From Phaeospirillum sp. (GTDB lineage Bacteria; Pseudomonadota; Alphaproteobacteria; Rhodospirillales; Magnetospirillaceae): a stretch of 64,000 nucleotides of DNA. Position 1 is the first letter of the stretch. Each line of letters opens with the position of its first letter. Under the pieces are notes generated by a model that saw only the letters and a list, made by a program, of their open reading frames with translations, searched no databases and was not told where the DNA came from. Made by a program: the position numbers and the translations under genes. The DNA lies in NCBI GenBank assembly GCA_030651575.1, contig JAUSFB010000073.1, positions 124,001-188,000 on the forward strand. The letters are read 5' to 3'. Of this stretch, positions 10,925 through 21,776 are shown in pieces.

Positions 10925-13330
10925 TCAGTGCGTTACGACCCCGTTCGCGACAGGCTCGCCGTCCTTGGCGGCGGCAACCGGCTCGACCGGTTCGTCCCAC
11001 TCGATCGGCACCGGCATCCGGACCAGGGCATGGGCCAGGGCCTCGTCGGCGGTGGAGACCGGGATGATCGCCAGCCCCTTTTTGACGTTGTCGGGAATCT
11101 CGGCCAGATCCTTCTCGTTCTCCTTGGGGATCAGCACGGTCTTGATGCCGCCGCGCAGGGCGGCCAGCAGCTTTTCCTTAAGGCCGCCGATGGGCAGCAC
11201 CCGCCCACGCAGCGTGATCTCGCCGGTCATGGCGACGTCGCGGCGCACCGGAATGCCGGTCAGCACCGACACGATGGTGGTGCACATGGCGATGCCGGCC
11301 GAGGGACCGTCCTTGGGGGTCGCGCCTTCCGGCACATGGACGTGAATGTCGCGCTTCTCGAATACAGCCGGCTTGATGCCGAAGGTGACCGAGCGGGAGC
11401 GCACATAGGAGCGCGCCGCCTGCACCGATTCCTGCATCACGTCGCCCAGCTTGCCGGTATGGCTGAAGGTGCCCTTGCCCGGCATGCTGACGGCTTCGAT
11501 GGTCAGCAACTCGCCGCCGACCTCGGTCCAGGCCAGACCGGTGACGACGCCGACCAGATCGGTCTCCTCCACCTCGCCAAAGCGATAGCGATGGACGCCG
11601 GCGTACTTTTCCAGGTTGCGGGGCGTGACCATGACCTTGGTCTTGCGCGACGACACGATCTCCTTGACCGCCTTGCGCGCCAGACTGGCCAGTTCGCGCT
11701 CCATGCTGCGCACCCCCGCCTCGCGGGTGTAGTAGCGCACGATGTGGCGCATGGCCTCGTCGCTGATCGACCATTCCCCGGCGCGCAGGCCCGCCGCCTT
11801 GGTGACCTTGGACAGCAGATGACGCTTGGCGATTTCCACCTTCTCGTCCTCGGTATAACCGGACAGGCGGATGATCTCCATGCGGTCCAGCAGCGGCTGG
11901 GGCATGCGCATGGTGTTGGCGGTGGTGACGAACATCACGTCGGACAGGTCGTAATCGACCTCCAGGTAATGGTCGTTGAAGGTGGCGTTCTGTTCGGGGT
12001 CCAGCACCTCCAGCAGGGCCGAGGCGGGATCGCCGCGCCAGTCGGCGCCCAACTTGTCGATCTCATCCAGCAGAAACAGCGGGTTGGAGGATTTGGCCTT
12101 CTTCATGCCCTGGACGATCTTGCCCGGCATGGAGCCGATATAGGTGCGGCGATGACCGCGCACCTCGGCCTCGTCCCGGACGCCGCCCAGGCTCATACGC
12201 ACGAAGTTGCGGCCGGTGGCCTTGGCGATGGACTTGCCCAGCGAAGTCTTGCCGACGCCGGGGGGACCGACCAGGCACAAAATGGGGCCGCGAACCTTCT
12301 CGGTGCGGATCTGCACGGCGAGATATTCGAGGATGCGTTCCTTGACCTTCTCCAGGCCGTAATGGTCGGAGTTGAGAACCTTCTGAGCCAGACCGACATC
12401 CTTCTTGACCTTGGTCCGCTTCTTCCACGGAATGGTCAGCAGCCAGTCGAGGTAATTGCGGACCACGGTGGCTTCGGCGGACATGGGGCTCATGGATTTG
12501 AGCTTCTTCAGCTCGGCCAGGGCCTTTTCGCGGGCCTCGACGGTCAGCTTGGTCTTGGCGACCCGCTCTTCCAGTTCGGCGACCTCGTCCTTGCCGTCCT
12601 CACCCTCGCCCAGCTCCTTCTGGATCGCCTTGAGCTGTTCGTTCAGATAGTACTCGCGCTGGGTCTTCTCCATCTGCCGCTTGACGCGGTTGCGGATCTT
12701 CTTCTCCACCTGGAGAACGCCGATCTCGCCTTCCATGTAGGAGTAGACCCGTTCCAGACGCTCGGAGATCACCTCGACCTCCAGCAATTCCTGCTTCTCG
12801 GCGATCTTCAGCGCCAGATGCGAAGCGACGGTGTCGGCCAGCTTGGCCGCATCCTCGATCTGGTTGATGGAGACCAGCACCTCGGGCGGGATCTTCTTGT
12901 TCAGCTTGATGTACTGCTCGAACTGGCTGACCACCGAGCGCGACAGCGCCTCCAACTCCTGCAGGTCGCCTTCGCGCTCGTCAACCACGTCGGCATAGGC
13001 CTGGAAGAACGAATCGTTATCGGTGAAGCCGCGAATCCTGGCGCGCTTGCCGCCCTCGACCAGAACCTTGACGGTGCCGTCGGGCAGCTTCAGCAGTTGC
13101 AGCACGGTGGACACCGTGCCGACGGTATAGATGTCGTCGGTGGTGGGATCGTCCTGGGCCGCGTTCTTCTGGGCCACCAGCAAGATCTGCTTGTCCTCGC
13201 GCATGACGTCTTCCAACGCGCGGACCGACTTGTCGCGGCCCACGAACAGCGGGACGATCATATGGGGGAAGACGACAATGTCACGGAGCGGGAGAACCGG
13301 GAAAATATCGCCACGCGGGTTTTCGACCAT
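10925..13330 (-). CDS. lon: ATP-dependent protease Lon
   Basis: Cytoplasmic AAA+ serine protease of 801 residues that removes damaged and regulatory proteins. An N-terminal LON substrate-binding domain ([23 protein letters not shown]) leads into a coiled-coil linker. The AAA+ module has Walker [10 protein letters not shown] and Walker B FLLDEIDK. The C-terminal protease domain holds the catalytic serine in [11 protein letters not shown] and the lysine in [11 protein letters not shown] heat-shock-type promoter candidate lies about 60 bases upstream. It is between clpX and hupB. Confidence 0.98.
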   Translation of the reverse strand: MVENPRGDIFPVLPLRDIVVFPHMIVPLFVGRDKSVRALEDVMREDKQILLVAQKNAAQDDPTTDDIYTVGTVSTVLQLLKLPDGTVKVLVEGGKRARIRGFTDNDSFFQAYADVVDEREGDLQELEALSRSVVSQFEQYIKLNKKIPPEVLVSINQIEDAAKLADTVASHLALKIAEKQELLEVEVISERLERVYSYMEGEIGVLQVEKKIRNRVKRQMEKTQREYYLNEQLKAIQKELGEGEDGKDEVAELEERVAKTKLTVEAREKALAELKKLKSMSPMSAEATVVRNYLDWLLTIPWKKRTKVKKDVGLAQKVLNSDHYGLEKVKERILEYLAVQIRTEKVRGPILCLVGPPGVGKTSLGKSIAKATGRNFVRMSLGGVRDEAEVRGHRRTYIGSMPGKIVQGMKKAKSSNPLFLLDEIDKLGADWRGDPASALLEVLDPEQNATFNDHYLEVDYDLSDVMFVTTANTMRMPQPLLDRMEIIRLSGYTEDEKVEIAKRHLLSKVTKAAGLRAGEWSISDEAMRHIVRYYTREAGVRSMERELASLARKAVKEIVSSRKTKVMVTPRNLEKYAGVHRYRFGEVEETDLVGVVTGLAWTEVGGELLTIEAVSMPGKGTFSHTGKLGDVMQESVQAARSYVRSRSVTFGIKPAVFEKRDIHVHVPEGATPKDGPSAGIAMCTTIVSVLTGIPVRRDVAMTGEITLRGRVLPIGGLKEKLLAALRGGIKTVLIPKENEKDLAEIPDNVKKGLAIIPVSTADEALAHALVRMPVPIEWDEPVEPVAAAKDGEPVANGVVTH

Positions 13331-13392
13331 GCTGCCTCGCTCACGCCTGCGGTTCGTGCGCGCACGGAACCGCCAATAGAAAGTTGTTCGTA

Positions 13393-13422
13393 GTAATTGG
13401 GGGGCTTTCAGCCACCGTCAAG
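13393..13422 (-). promoter_or_regulatory. Candidate heat-shock (RpoH-type) promoter of lon
   Basis: On the minus strand CTTGAC is followed after 17 bases by CAATTAC, preceded by a C run. Alphaproteobacterial RpoH promoters keep CTTG at -35 and a C-rich, A/T -10 at this spacing. It is about 60 bases before the lon ATG, a proper distance for a gene known to be heat-induced. The match is partial and made by eye. Confidence 0.4.
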
Positions 13423-13429
13423 TCGAAGA

Positions 13430-13453
13430 GGGCGGTTCATGTCCGAACCGCCC
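13430..13453 (-). terminator. Hairpin after clpX
   Basis: A nine-base-pair GC stem (GGGCGGTTC with GAACCGCCC, 6-base loop) starts eight bases beyond the clpX stop. The following minus-strand bases are TCTTCGACTT, so the T tract is poor. It probably marks the end of the clpX message just before the lon promoter. Confidence 0.5.
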
Positions 13454-13460
13454 CATCTTC

Positions 13461-14726
13461 TCAGGCACTGGCGCCGGTATCTTCGCGGCGTTCGGAGTAG
13501 ATGTAGAGCGGCTTGGCGCGGCCCTCCACCACTTCCTTGTTGATCACCACCTCATCGACCGCCTCCAAGCCCGGCAGGTCGAACATGGTGTCGAGCAGGA
13601 TCGCTTCCATGATGGAGCGCAGGCCACGGGCGCCGGTCTTGCGCAGGATCGCCTTCTCGGCGATGGCGCGCAAGGCGTCCTCGCTGAACGCCAGACGGAC
13701 GTCCTCCATCTCGAACAGGCGCTGATACTGCTTGACCAGGGCGTTTTTCGGCTTGGACAGGATATCGATCAGCGCATCGACGTCGAGATCCTCCAGCGTC
13801 GCCAGCACGGGCAGGCGGCCGACGAATTCGGGGATCAGCCCGAACTTCAGCAGATCCTCGGGCTCGACCTCGCGCAGGATTTCGCCGGTGCGGCGCTCGT
13901 CGGGGCCGCGCACATCGGCGCCAAAGCCGATGGAGGTGCCCCGGCCGCGGGTCGAAATGATCTTCTCCAGGCCGGCGAAGGCGCCGCCGCAGATGAACAG
14001 GATGTTGGTGGTGTCCACCTGCAGGAACTCCTGCTGGGGATGCTTGCGGCCGCCCTGAGGCGGGACCGAGGCCACCGTGCCTTCCATGATCTTCAACAGC
14101 GCCTGCTGGACGCCCTCGCCCGACACGTCGCGGGTGATGGAGGGATTGTCCGACTTGCGGCTGATCTTGTCGACTTCGTCGATATAGACGATGCCGCGCT
14201 GGGCGCGCTCGACATTGTATTCGGCCGATTGCAGCAGCTTGAGGATGATGTTTTCCACGTCCTCGCCCACGTAACCGGCTTCGGTCAGGGTGGTGGCGTC
14301 GGCCATGGTGAACGGTACGTCGAGAATCCGCGCCAGCGTCTGGGCCAGCAACGTCTTGCCGCAGCCGGTGGGGCCGATCAGCAGGATGTTGGACTTGGCC
14401 AGCTCGACTTCGTTGCTCTTGCCGCCGTGCTGCAACCGCTTGTAATGGTTATGGACCGCGACCGCCAACACCTTCTTGGCGTGCCCCTGACCGATGACAT
14501 AGTCATCGAGGACGGCACAGATATCCTTGGGCGTCGGGACGCCGTCGCGTGAACGCACCAGATGTGTCTTGTGCTCTTCACGAATGATGTCCATGCACAG
14601 CTCGACGCATTCATCACAGATGAACACGGTCGGCCCGGCGATAAGCTTCCGCACCTCGTGCTGGCTCTTTCCGCAGAACGAGCAGTACAGGGTATTCTTG
14701 GAATCGCCGCTGGTGGACTTGGTCAT
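13461..14726 (-). CDS. clpX: ClpX unfoldase subunit of ClpXP
   Basis: AAA+ ATPase that recognises, unfolds and feeds substrates to ClpP. The 421-residue protein has the N-terminal four-cysteine zinc domain ([11 protein letters not shown] ... [10 protein letters not shown]), Walker A GPTGCGKT, Walker [10 protein letters not shown], the [23 protein letters not shown] sensor region and the pore GYVG loop. In alphaproteobacteria ClpXP degrades CtrA and other cell-cycle regulators. It is 150 bases downstream of clpP, with a hairpin in the gap. Confidence 0.98.
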   Translation of the reverse strand: MTKSTSGDSKNTLYCSFCGKSQHEVRKLIAGPTVFICDECVELCMDIIREEHKTHLVRSRDGVPTPKDICAVLDDYVIGQGHAKKVLAVAVHNHYKRLQHGGKSNEVELAKSNILLIGPTGCGKTLLAQTLARILDVPFTMADATTLTEAGYVGEDVENIILKLLQSAEYNVERAQRGIVYIDEVDKISRKSDNPSITRDVSGEGVQQALLKIMEGTVASVPPQGGRKHPQQEFLQVDTTNILFICGGAFAGLEKIISTRGRGTSIGFGADVRGPDERRTGEILREVEPEDLLKFGLIPEFVGRLPVLATLEDLDVDALIDILSKPKNALVKQYQRLFEMEDVRLAFSEDALRAIAEKAILRKTGARGLRSIMEAILLDTMFDLPGLEAVDEVVINKEVVEGRAKPLYIYSERREDTGASA

Positions 14727-14829
14727 CGAAACTCCATCACATTAATGCGGTCGCACCCGCCAAGCCATGTTAGCCACAGCCGCCAGCGCCAGACAATCAC
14801 AATTCTGTCGTGCAGCCATACGCAGGAGT

Positions 14830-14857
14830 CCGGGCAGCCCCGCTCGGGACTGCCCGG
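14830..14857 (-). terminator. Hairpin after clpP
   Basis: CCGGGCAG and CTGCCCGG form an eight-base-pair stem, extended inward by CCC/GGG, in the clpP-clpX gap about 20 bases past the clpP stop. There is no T tract on the minus strand, so it may be a partial terminator or an RNA-end stabiliser. Confidence 0.4.
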
Positions 14858-14876
14858 TCTTCAGTCGATGCCGCAG

Positions 14877-15521
<645 letters not shown>

Positions 15522-15575
15522 GGGACGTCCTTATATCAAATGGTTCTGCCGGGGCGGGCGTTTCCTACGATCGGC

Positions 15576-16967
15576 CTACTCGGCCACCTTCTTCTTGGCG
15601 GCGGCTTTCTTCTTGGGCTTGGCCGGCTCGGCGACGGCGTCCGCGCCAGCAACCTCGTCGGGGTCCTTGCGCAGCGCCTCGACCGAGATATCCTTGTCGG
15701 TGATCTTGGCCAGTTCCAGGATGAAGTCCACGACCTTCTCTTCGTAGAGAGGGCCACGGAGGCTTTCCAGGGCTTCCTGATTCTTCTGGTAGTACTGAAG
15801 AACCATGTGCTCCTGACCGGGATAGTTCCGGGCCTCGGCCATGATGCCGCGATTGAGGTCGTCCTGGGTCACGGTGATGTTGTTGACCCGGCCGATTTCG
15901 GCCAGCAGCAGGCCCAGACGGACCCGGCGCTGAGCCAGGGCGGTGTACTCGGCCTTCAGCTCGTCTTCGCTTTTGCTGGCGTCGGAGGGGTCGAGACGAT
16001 CAGCCTCGCGATCCTCTTCCAGCTGCTTCCAGATATGGCCGAATTCCTGGTCGAACATGGTCGGCGGAATCGGGAAATCGTGACCGGCGGCCAGCACGTC
16101 GAGCAGGGCGCGCTTCAGGCGCATGCGCGAAATACCGTCCAGCGAGCGGCCGATCTCGTCATGAATGGCCTGCTTCAGGGCATCCAGGTTTTCCAACCCG
16201 ACGCTCTTGGCCAGATCGTCATCGACGGCGGCGGCCTGGGGGGCGCGGACTTCGTTGATCTTGACGTCGAAGGTGGCGGGCTTGCCGGCCAATTCCTCGT
16301 TGCCGTAGCCCTCGGGGAAGCTGACCTCGACCACCACGTCCTGACCGGCCGACTTGCCGACCAGCTGGGCCTCGAAACCCGGAATGAAGCTGTTCGAGCC
16401 AAGCTTCAGCGAGTAACCCTCGGCGGTGCCGCCGGGGAAGGCCACGCCGTCCTGCTTGCCGACGAAGTTGATCACGACCATGTCGCCATCCTGGGCGGCG
16501 CGTTCGACCGGCTCGGAGGTCTCGTTGCGCTCGGCGATGCGGGCCAGGGTCTCGTCGACCTCGGCGGCCGGAACCTGCGCCTTGTCGCGATCGAGGGCGA
16601 TGGTCGAAAGATCCATGATCTTGATCTCGGGCAGCACTTCGACCGCCACCGAGAACTCCAGATCGGCGCCTTCGGCGTAATTGGTGATCTCGACCTTGGG
16701 CTGCATCGCCGGGCGCAGATTGGCCTCGGTGATGGCCTTGCCGGTGCCGTCATTGACGGCCGCCTCAAGAATCTCGCCCATGATGGACGGACCGTACTTC
16801 TTGCGGACCATGGCCATGGGGACCTTGCCCGGACGGAAGCCCGGCATGCTGACTTGGCCGGCGATTTCCACCAGCTTGTCCTGCATCCGCGTCTCGAGTT
16901 GTCCAGCGGGAACGATGACCTTGAATTCGCGCTTCAGGCCTTCGGCATTGATCTCGGTTACCTGCAT
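15576..16967 (-). CDS. tig: Trigger factor
   Basis: Ribosome-bound chaperone and peptidyl-prolyl isomerase that meets nascent chains. The N-terminal ribosome-binding domain has the signature PGFRPGKVPMAMVRKKYG, close to the GFRxGKxP ribosome-docking loop. An FKBP-like domain (DGDMVVINFVGKQDG) and a long helical C-terminal domain follow. The tail is lysine and alanine rich (PAKPKKKAAAKKK). The ATG at 16967 (MQVTEINAEG) gives the usual N terminus; the frame stays open 21 codons further upstream without a better site. Confidence 0.97.
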   Translation of the reverse strand: MQVTEINAEGLKREFKVIVPAGQLETRMQDKLVEIAGQVSMPGFRPGKVPMAMVRKKYGPSIMGEILEAAVNDGTGKAITEANLRPAMQPKVEITNYAEGADLEFSVAVEVLPEIKIMDLSTIALDRDKAQVPAAEVDETLARIAERNETSEPVERAAQDGDMVVINFVGKQDGVAFPGGTAEGYSLKLGSNSFIPGFEAQLVGKSAGQDVVVEVSFPEGYGNEELAGKPATFDVKINEVRAPQAAAVDDDLAKSVGLENLDALKQAIHDEIGRSLDGISRMRLKRALLDVLAAGHDFPIPPTMFDQEFGHIWKQLEEDREADRLDPSDASKSEDELKAEYTALAQRRVRLGLLLAEIGRVNNITVTQDDLNRGIMAEARNYPGQEHMVLQYYQKNQEALESLRGPLYEEKVVDFILELAKITDKDISVEALRKDPDEVAGADAVAEPAKPKKKAAAKKKVAE

Positions 16968-17058
16968 CAGTCTATCGCCAATCGAGTCGAGTGGGTTGCA
17001 TCCGGACCCCGGTGGAGGGCGCACGCCCATGAGGCGGTCGCAGCCAGCGGCTGGTGAC

Positions 17059-17143
17059 TGGTGCGGCTGGAGGGAGTTGAACCCCCACGCCTTGCGGCGT
17101 CAGGACCTAAACCTGATGCGTCTACCAGTTTCGCCACAGCCGC
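17059..17143 (-). tRNA. tRNA-Leu (anticodon TAG), CCA encoded
   Basis: The minus strand folds into a class II cloverleaf: acceptor stem GCGGCTG/CAGCCGC, anticodon stem TCAGG/CCTGA around the loop TTTAGGT, a long variable arm (CGCCGCAAGGCG), and a T loop GTTCAACTC. The anticodon reads UAG, so it decodes CUN leucine codons. A is the discriminator base and CCA is present in the DNA. A TTATAG box lies about 25 bases upstream of the mature 5' end. It precedes tig. Confidence 0.96.
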
Positions 17144-17346
17144 TCCGTCGGGAGGGTCTGTCTATAACATGTTCGTTTCCGGGGAAATAGGGAAATGCCG
17201 CCCAGAGCGATTCTGTGTCGGATTCCGCCTCCCCCGCCTCACGCGGGAAACTTTTAATCGTACTGGCGTCACGCCTCCGCCATTGAACTCGACGGCCATG
17301 CCGACTAAGTTTATTTGGATGATACTTTAGGTGTAAGGTGACCAGA

Positions 17347-18678
17347 ATGGATCTTGACCGCTCGGGTAATATCGCATTTCTCCAGATCGATGAAGAGACC
17401 AAGCGCGCATTGCGTGAATTCCGCGACGTCCTGGCCCGACACATCGACGGCGTTCTCGACACCTTCTACCGCCATGTGTCCAGCAATCCGGGAACGGCCA
17501 AGTTCTTCGCCACTCCGGACCGCATGACCCATGCCCGCAACATGCAAAAGCGCCACTGGATGGAAAGCGTCTTCGCCGGCCAGTTCGACGACCGCTACTT
17601 TGCCCAGGTCACCGAAATCGGCAAGGTCCACCAGCGCATCGGCCTGGAGCCCAAGTGGTACACCGCCGGCTATTGCTTTGTACTGAACATGGTGTTCGGC
17701 GTGGCGATCGAGCATTACCGCAAGAAGCCGGAGCGTCTTGCCCAGGTCCTGGCGGCGATCAACAAAGCGGCATTCCTCGACATGAATCTGGCGACCTCGG
17801 TCTATATCGAGGCCAACACCGCCGCCATCATCGCCCGCGAACTGGGGGCCAAGGCCGACGTGTTCGAACGCGAGGTCAAGGGGCTGGTGGCCTCGGTGGC
17901 CGCCGCCGCCACCCAGATGGAAAGAACCGCCACCGGCATGACCTCCACCGCCGAGGAGACCTCGCGCCAGTCCACCACCGTGGCCGCCGCCGCGGAGGAG
18001 GCCAGCGTCAATATCCAGACCGTGGCCGCCGCGGCGGAAGAGCTTAGTTCCTCCATCACGGAAATCAGCCGTCAGGTCGCCCAGTCGGCCCGGATCGCTT
18101 CCAATGCCCAAGACGAGGCCCAGCGCACCAATCAGATGGTGCAGAGTCTGGCCGAGGCCGCCAGCCGGATCGGCCAGGTGGTCAAGCTGATCAACGACAT
18201 CGCGTCACAGACCAATCTGCTGGCGCTGAACGCCACCATCGAGGCCGCCCGGGCCGGCGACGCCGGCAAGGGCTTCGCCGTGGTCGCCAACGAGGTCAAG
18301 TCGCTGGCCAATCAGACCGCCAAGGCCACCGACGAGATCGCCGCCCAGATCACCGCCGTGCAGAACGCCACCCGCGACGCCGTCGGCGCCATCGGCGGCA
18401 TCGCCACCACCATCGGCCAGATCAACGAAATCGCCGGCTCCATCGCGTCCTCGGTGGAAGAGCAAGGCGCCGCCACCCAGGAAATCGCCCGCAACGTCCA
18501 ACAGGCGTCCATGGGAACCTCCGAGGTGACCGAAACCATCGCCCGGGTCAGCACCGCCGCCGCCGAGACCGGCATCTCCGCCCGGCAGGTACAAGACGCC
18601 GCCACCGAGCTGTCGCGCAACTCGACCCTGCTGGAGAATCAGGTCAACCGCTTCGTCTCCCAGATCCGCGCCAGCTGA
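17347..18678 (+). CDS. Globin-coupled methyl-accepting chemotaxis protein (HemAT-like)
   Basis: A 443-residue soluble chemoreceptor with no membrane segment. Residues 1-165 form a protoglobin sensor. H95 in [18 protein letters not shown] aligns with the proximal haem histidine of HemAT, and Y41 may be the distal residue. Residues about 190-440 form the signalling coiled coil with the CheA/CheW tip [24 protein letters not shown]. It is expected to sense oxygen for aerotaxis. ATG 17347 has AAGGTG six bases upstream, better than the GTG at 17338. It is divergent from the tRNA-Leu/tig unit. Confidence 0.93.
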   Translation: MDLDRSGNIAFLQIDEETKRALREFRDVLARHIDGVLDTFYRHVSSNPGTAKFFATPDRMTHARNMQKRHWMESVFAGQFDDRYFAQVTEIGKVHQRIGLEPKWYTAGYCFVLNMVFGVAIEHYRKKPERLAQVLAAINKAAFLDMNLATSVYIEANTAAIIARELGAKADVFEREVKGLVASVAAAATQMERTATGMTSTAEETSRQSTTVAAAAEEASVNIQTVAAAAEELSSSITEISRQVAQSARIASNAQDEAQRTNQMVQSLAEAASRIGQVVKLINDIASQTNLLALNATIEAARAGDAGKGFAVVANEVKSLANQTAKATDEIAAQITAVQNATRDAVGAIGGIATTIGQINEIAGSIASSVEEQGAATQEIARNVQQASMGTSEVTETIARVSTAAAETGISARQVQDAATELSRNSTLLENQVNRFVSQIRAS

Positions 18679-18698
18679 ACCAGGACCACGATCAACGA

Positions 18699-18728
18699 CG
18701 CTCCGAGCCGGGCGACCGGCTCGGAGCG
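18699..18728. terminator. Strong hairpin between convergent genes
   Basis: A perfect 13-base-pair inverted repeat (CGCTCCGAGCCGG with a GCGA loop) sits between the ends of the chemoreceptor and malonyl-CoA decarboxylase genes. It lies 2 bases beyond one stop and 20 beyond the other. It has no T tract on either side but is well placed to end both transcripts. Confidence 0.6.
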
Positions 18729-18729
18729 G

Positions 18730-20166
18730 TCACTTCAGCAAGCTCCTGATCCGCCCGGACATGGCGACGGCCCCCGAGGCGGAATAGGCCTCGTGATTGA
18801 CCTCGATATCGCCCAGCTCATAGAGATAGTTGACCATCAGGCCGGCCGACTGGGCCAAGCCATTGGCCGAGCGGTCGCCCAGCCAGTTGAGCCGCTCCAC
18901 CCTGGCGCCGTTCGACAGGTGGAAATGCGCCACCGGGTCCAACGCCTGACCGCCGCCGGGCCGCTTCTCACGGGTCAGATAGCGGGCGGCGAGACGGGTC
19001 AGGACCGGCTCCAGCGCCTCGGCCAGACGGGGGTCGGCGGTCCAGCCGGGATCGGATAGCAAGGTCTTCAGGCTGCCCTTGGCGGCGAGGCCGTTGGACA
19101 GGCGGGTCAGCGACTTGTGCTCGGCGGGATTGAGCAAGCCGGCCTCCCCCTCGACCAGACGCCGGTTCAGCCAGTTGGCGAAGCCCGGAATCGGAGACAG
19201 GGTGGCGAAGGTCCGGATCTGGGGAAACTGGCGCGACAGGTCGTCGACCACCTTCTTGATCAGGAAATTGCCAAAGCTGATCCCGGCCAGCCCCTTTTGG
19301 GCATTGTTGATGGAATAGAAGATGGCGGTGTCGGCGGTCTCGGCATCGCCCAGCGGCGCGGCGGTGTCGAGCAAGTCCTGGACATTGCCGGCCATGCTCT
19401 TGACCAGCGCCACCTCGACGAAGATCAACGGCTCGTCGGGCATGCGGGGATGAAAGAAGGCGTAAAGCCGCCGATCCGAATCCAGCCGGTTCTTCAGGTC
19501 GCCCCAGCCCTGAATCGCATGGACCGCCTCGTAAGCCATGATTTTTTCTAGCACCAGCGCCGGCGAACGCCAGGTGATGCGCTCCATCTCCAGAAAGCCG
19601 ACATCGAACCAGGAGGCCAGCAAACCGCGAAGATCGCCCTCCAGCGCCGCCAGAGCCGGTTCGTCCGCCACCAACCGCATCAGTTCGGCCCGCAGATCCA
19701 CCAGGAACTTGACGCCCTCGGGCAAGGCGTTGAACTGGGTCAGCAGCCTGAGCCGGGGCGGTTCGAGGGCGGCGCGCAAACGCCGCTCGGCCGCTGCGCG
19801 GGAGACGCCGTCGCCGGCCCCGGTCAAGGCCAGGACCGCCTGATCCACCGCCGACGGTTCGGGGCCGAATTCACCGGCCAGCACTCCAAGGAAGCGCCGC
19901 CGCCCAACCGCCGACAGCGACAGATAGGCCCGCCCCAGTCCCGCCGCCCGCGCCCGCGCAGACACCTCGCCGCCCTTGGCCGCCAGACAGTCCCGCATCC
20001 GAGCCCGCAGCGCCGCCATATCCGCGTCCCCCAGATCGGGAGATAGCGCTGATATCCGGCCGGCCTCGTCGGGACCGGCGATCTCGCGCCACAGGCCCTT
20101 CAGGCTGGCGAACAGCGACGCTGCCGCCGAGGAAGAGGTGCGGTTCACATCCTTGATCTCGCTCAT
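18730..20166 (-). CDS. Malonyl-CoA decarboxylase
   Basis: Converts malonyl-CoA to acetyl-CoA and CO2. The 478-residue protein has a helical N-terminal domain and a C-terminal acetyltransferase-fold domain. Family motifs are FFHPRMPDEPLIFVEVAL, IFYSINNAQKGLAGISFGNFLIK, TLSPIPGF and AHFHLSNGARVERLNWLGD. The ATG at 20166 (MSEIKD) is preceded by GGAGGGG; an ATG four codons upstream lacks that. No malonyl-CoA synthetase gene adjoins it; nnr follows upstream. The family assignment rests on several independent motifs. Confidence 0.9.
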   Translation of the reverse strand: MSEIKDVNRTSSSAAASLFASLKGLWREIAGPDEAGRISALSPDLGDADMAALRARMRDCLAAKGGEVSARARAAGLGRAYLSLSAVGRRRFLGVLAGEFGPEPSAVDQAVLALTGAGDGVSRAAAERRLRAALEPPRLRLLTQFNALPEGVKFLVDLRAELMRLVADEPALAALEGDLRGLLASWFDVGFLEMERITWRSPALVLEKIMAYEAVHAIQGWGDLKNRLDSDRRLYAFFHPRMPDEPLIFVEVALVKSMAGNVQDLLDTAAPLGDAETADTAIFYSINNAQKGLAGISFGNFLIKKVVDDLSRQFPQIRTFATLSPIPGFANWLNRRLVEGEAGLLNPAEHKSLTRLSNGLAAKGSLKTLLSDPGWTADPRLAEALEPVLTRLAARYLTREKRPGGGQALDPVAHFHLSNGARVERLNWLGDRSANGLAQSAGLMVNYLYELGDIEVNHEAYSASGAVAMSGRIRSLLK

Positions 20167-20241
20167 TGGCCCCTCCATCGCCGCCCATCCCTCCCTTGAA
20201 TGATCCGACTCGCGGTGCGTCTTCGCAAGCCCTCCGTCGAA

Positions 20242-21687
20242 CTATGCGAGAAGAGCAATGACCGCCGGCAGCGCCTCGGCCAGATCCTCGGCGATCAGGC
20301 CGCATCCGACCGCCCTGGCCGCCCGGCCATGCAGCCAGACGGCGGCATTGGCGGCGGCGAAGGCGTCCAGGCCCTGGGCCAGCAGACCGGCGATCATGCC
20401 GGCCAGCACATCGCCCGATCCCGCCGTGGCCAGATCGGGCGGCGCATCGGTGGTGATCGTCGCCCGCCCATCGGGATGGGCCACCACCGTGTCCGGCCCC
20501 TTCAACAGCACCACCGCCCCCGAGCGCGCCGCCGCCGCCAAGGCCCGGTCGAGCCTGCTACCCGCCAGCGTCCCGAACAGCCGCTGAAACTCGCCGTCAT
20601 GGGGCGTCAGCACCACAGTGTCCGATAATGCCGCGAACAACTGGTCCGGCTGGCCGCTAAAGCTGCCCAGCGCATCGGCGTCGATCACGCAAGCCCGGCC
20701 GGTGGCCAGCGCCGCCAGGGTCCGCCCCGCCAGATCCTCACCCGCCCCGCCCCCCGGCCCCAGCAGCGCCACATTGCGTCGCGGGTCGGCCAGCACCGCC
20801 TCGAACGGCGAATCCTCCACCACGATGACGCCGGGATCGCCGGCCCGATAGGTGGCCAAGGCCTCGGCCGGAGCCGCGATAGTGACCAACCCGGCCCCGA
20901 TCCGCCGCGCCGCGCCGGCCGCCAGCCGCGCCGCGCCGGTCATGGCGGCTCCCCCCGCCACCAGGACATGCCCGCGCGCGTATTTGTGCCCATCCTCGGC
21001 CGGATGCGGCAGACTCCACCGTCCGGGGCCGTTCTCGGCGAAACGGGGGGCGATTTCCTCCAGCACGGCGGCGGGAATGCCGATATCGGCCACCACCACC
21101 ACGCCGCAATGCCGCCGCCCCGGCATCAGGCAATGGCCGGGCTTCTTGCGAAAAAAGGTGACGGTGGCGACGCAGTGGGGGGCGGTCCCCATCACCTCGC
21201 CCGTATCGCCATGCACGCCGGACGGCACGTCCACCGCGATCACCGGCAGACGGCGGCGTCCGATCTCCCCGATCACCGCCTTGGCGGCGCCATCCAGCGG
21301 CCGGATCAGCCCGGCCCCGAACAGGGCGTCGATCACGCCGGAGCAGCCCCGAAGGCTGTCCTCGGACAGTTCCCCGATCCGGCCGCGCCAGCGCGCCGCC
21401 ATCAGGGCGGCATCGCCCGTCAGCGCCTCGACCCGGCCCAGCAACGACAACCGCACCGCCCAGCCGGCCCGTTCCAGCAGCCGGGCCGCGACAAAACCGT
21501 CGCCGCCATTATTGCCGGGACCGCATAAAATGGCGATGCGCCCCCTGGTGAAGCGCCGACGCGCCTCGCGCGCCACCGCCCAGCCGGCGGCTTCCATCAG
21601 GCGCCCGCCCGCGACGCCGCCCGCCATGGCCAGGGCGTCGGCGCGATACATCTGCCGGACGGTGAGGAGTTCGTTGACCATGTTCAT
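20242..21687 (-). CDS. nnr: Bifunctional NAD(P)H-hydrate epimerase/dehydratase
   Basis: Repairs damaged NAD(P)H hydrates. The N-terminal YjeF epimerase domain (about residues 1-215) carries the glycine-rich GPGNNGGDGFVAARLL motif. The C-terminal ribokinase-like ADP-dependent dehydratase domain (about 225-480) shows HVLVAGGAAMTGAARLA, LTPHDGEFQRLFG and ATAGSGDVLAGMIAGLLAQG. At 481 residues both halves are complete. A second ATG two codons in (21681) is an equally good start. Divergent from dadA. Confidence 0.95.
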   Translation of the reverse strand: MNMVNELLTVRQMYRADALAMAGGVAGGRLMEAAGWAVAREARRRFTRGRIAILCGPGNNGGDGFVAARLLERAGWAVRLSLLGRVEALTGDAALMAARWRGRIGELSEDSLRGCSGVIDALFGAGLIRPLDGAAKAVIGEIGRRRLPVIAVDVPSGVHGDTGEVMGTAPHCVATVTFFRKKPGHCLMPGRRHCGVVVVADIGIPAAVLEEIAPRFAENGPGRWSLPHPAEDGHKYARGHVLVAGGAAMTGAARLAAGAARRIGAGLVTIAAPAEALATYRAGDPGVIVVEDSPFEAVLADPRRNVALLGPGGGAGEDLAGRTLAALATGRACVIDADALGSFSGQPDQLFAALSDTVVLTPHDGEFQRLFGTLAGSRLDRALAAAARSGAVVLLKGPDTVVAHPDGRATITTDAPPDLATAGSGDVLAGMIAGLLAQGLDAFAAANAAVWLHGRAARAVGCGLIAEDLAEALPAVIALLA

Positions 21688-21776
21688 GCCCTACTCTACA
21701 TCTTTGCGGGTCTGACACGGGCGAGCCAGAGCCGGCCCTTGGCCGCGACTCGTCAGTATAACACGGGAGACGGAAG

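Noticed and set aside
10754-13393. An 879-codon plus-strand frame antisense to lon
   Set aside because: Complete mirror of a certain lon gene; composition (His, Gln, Gly, Asp rich) is that of a shadow frame.
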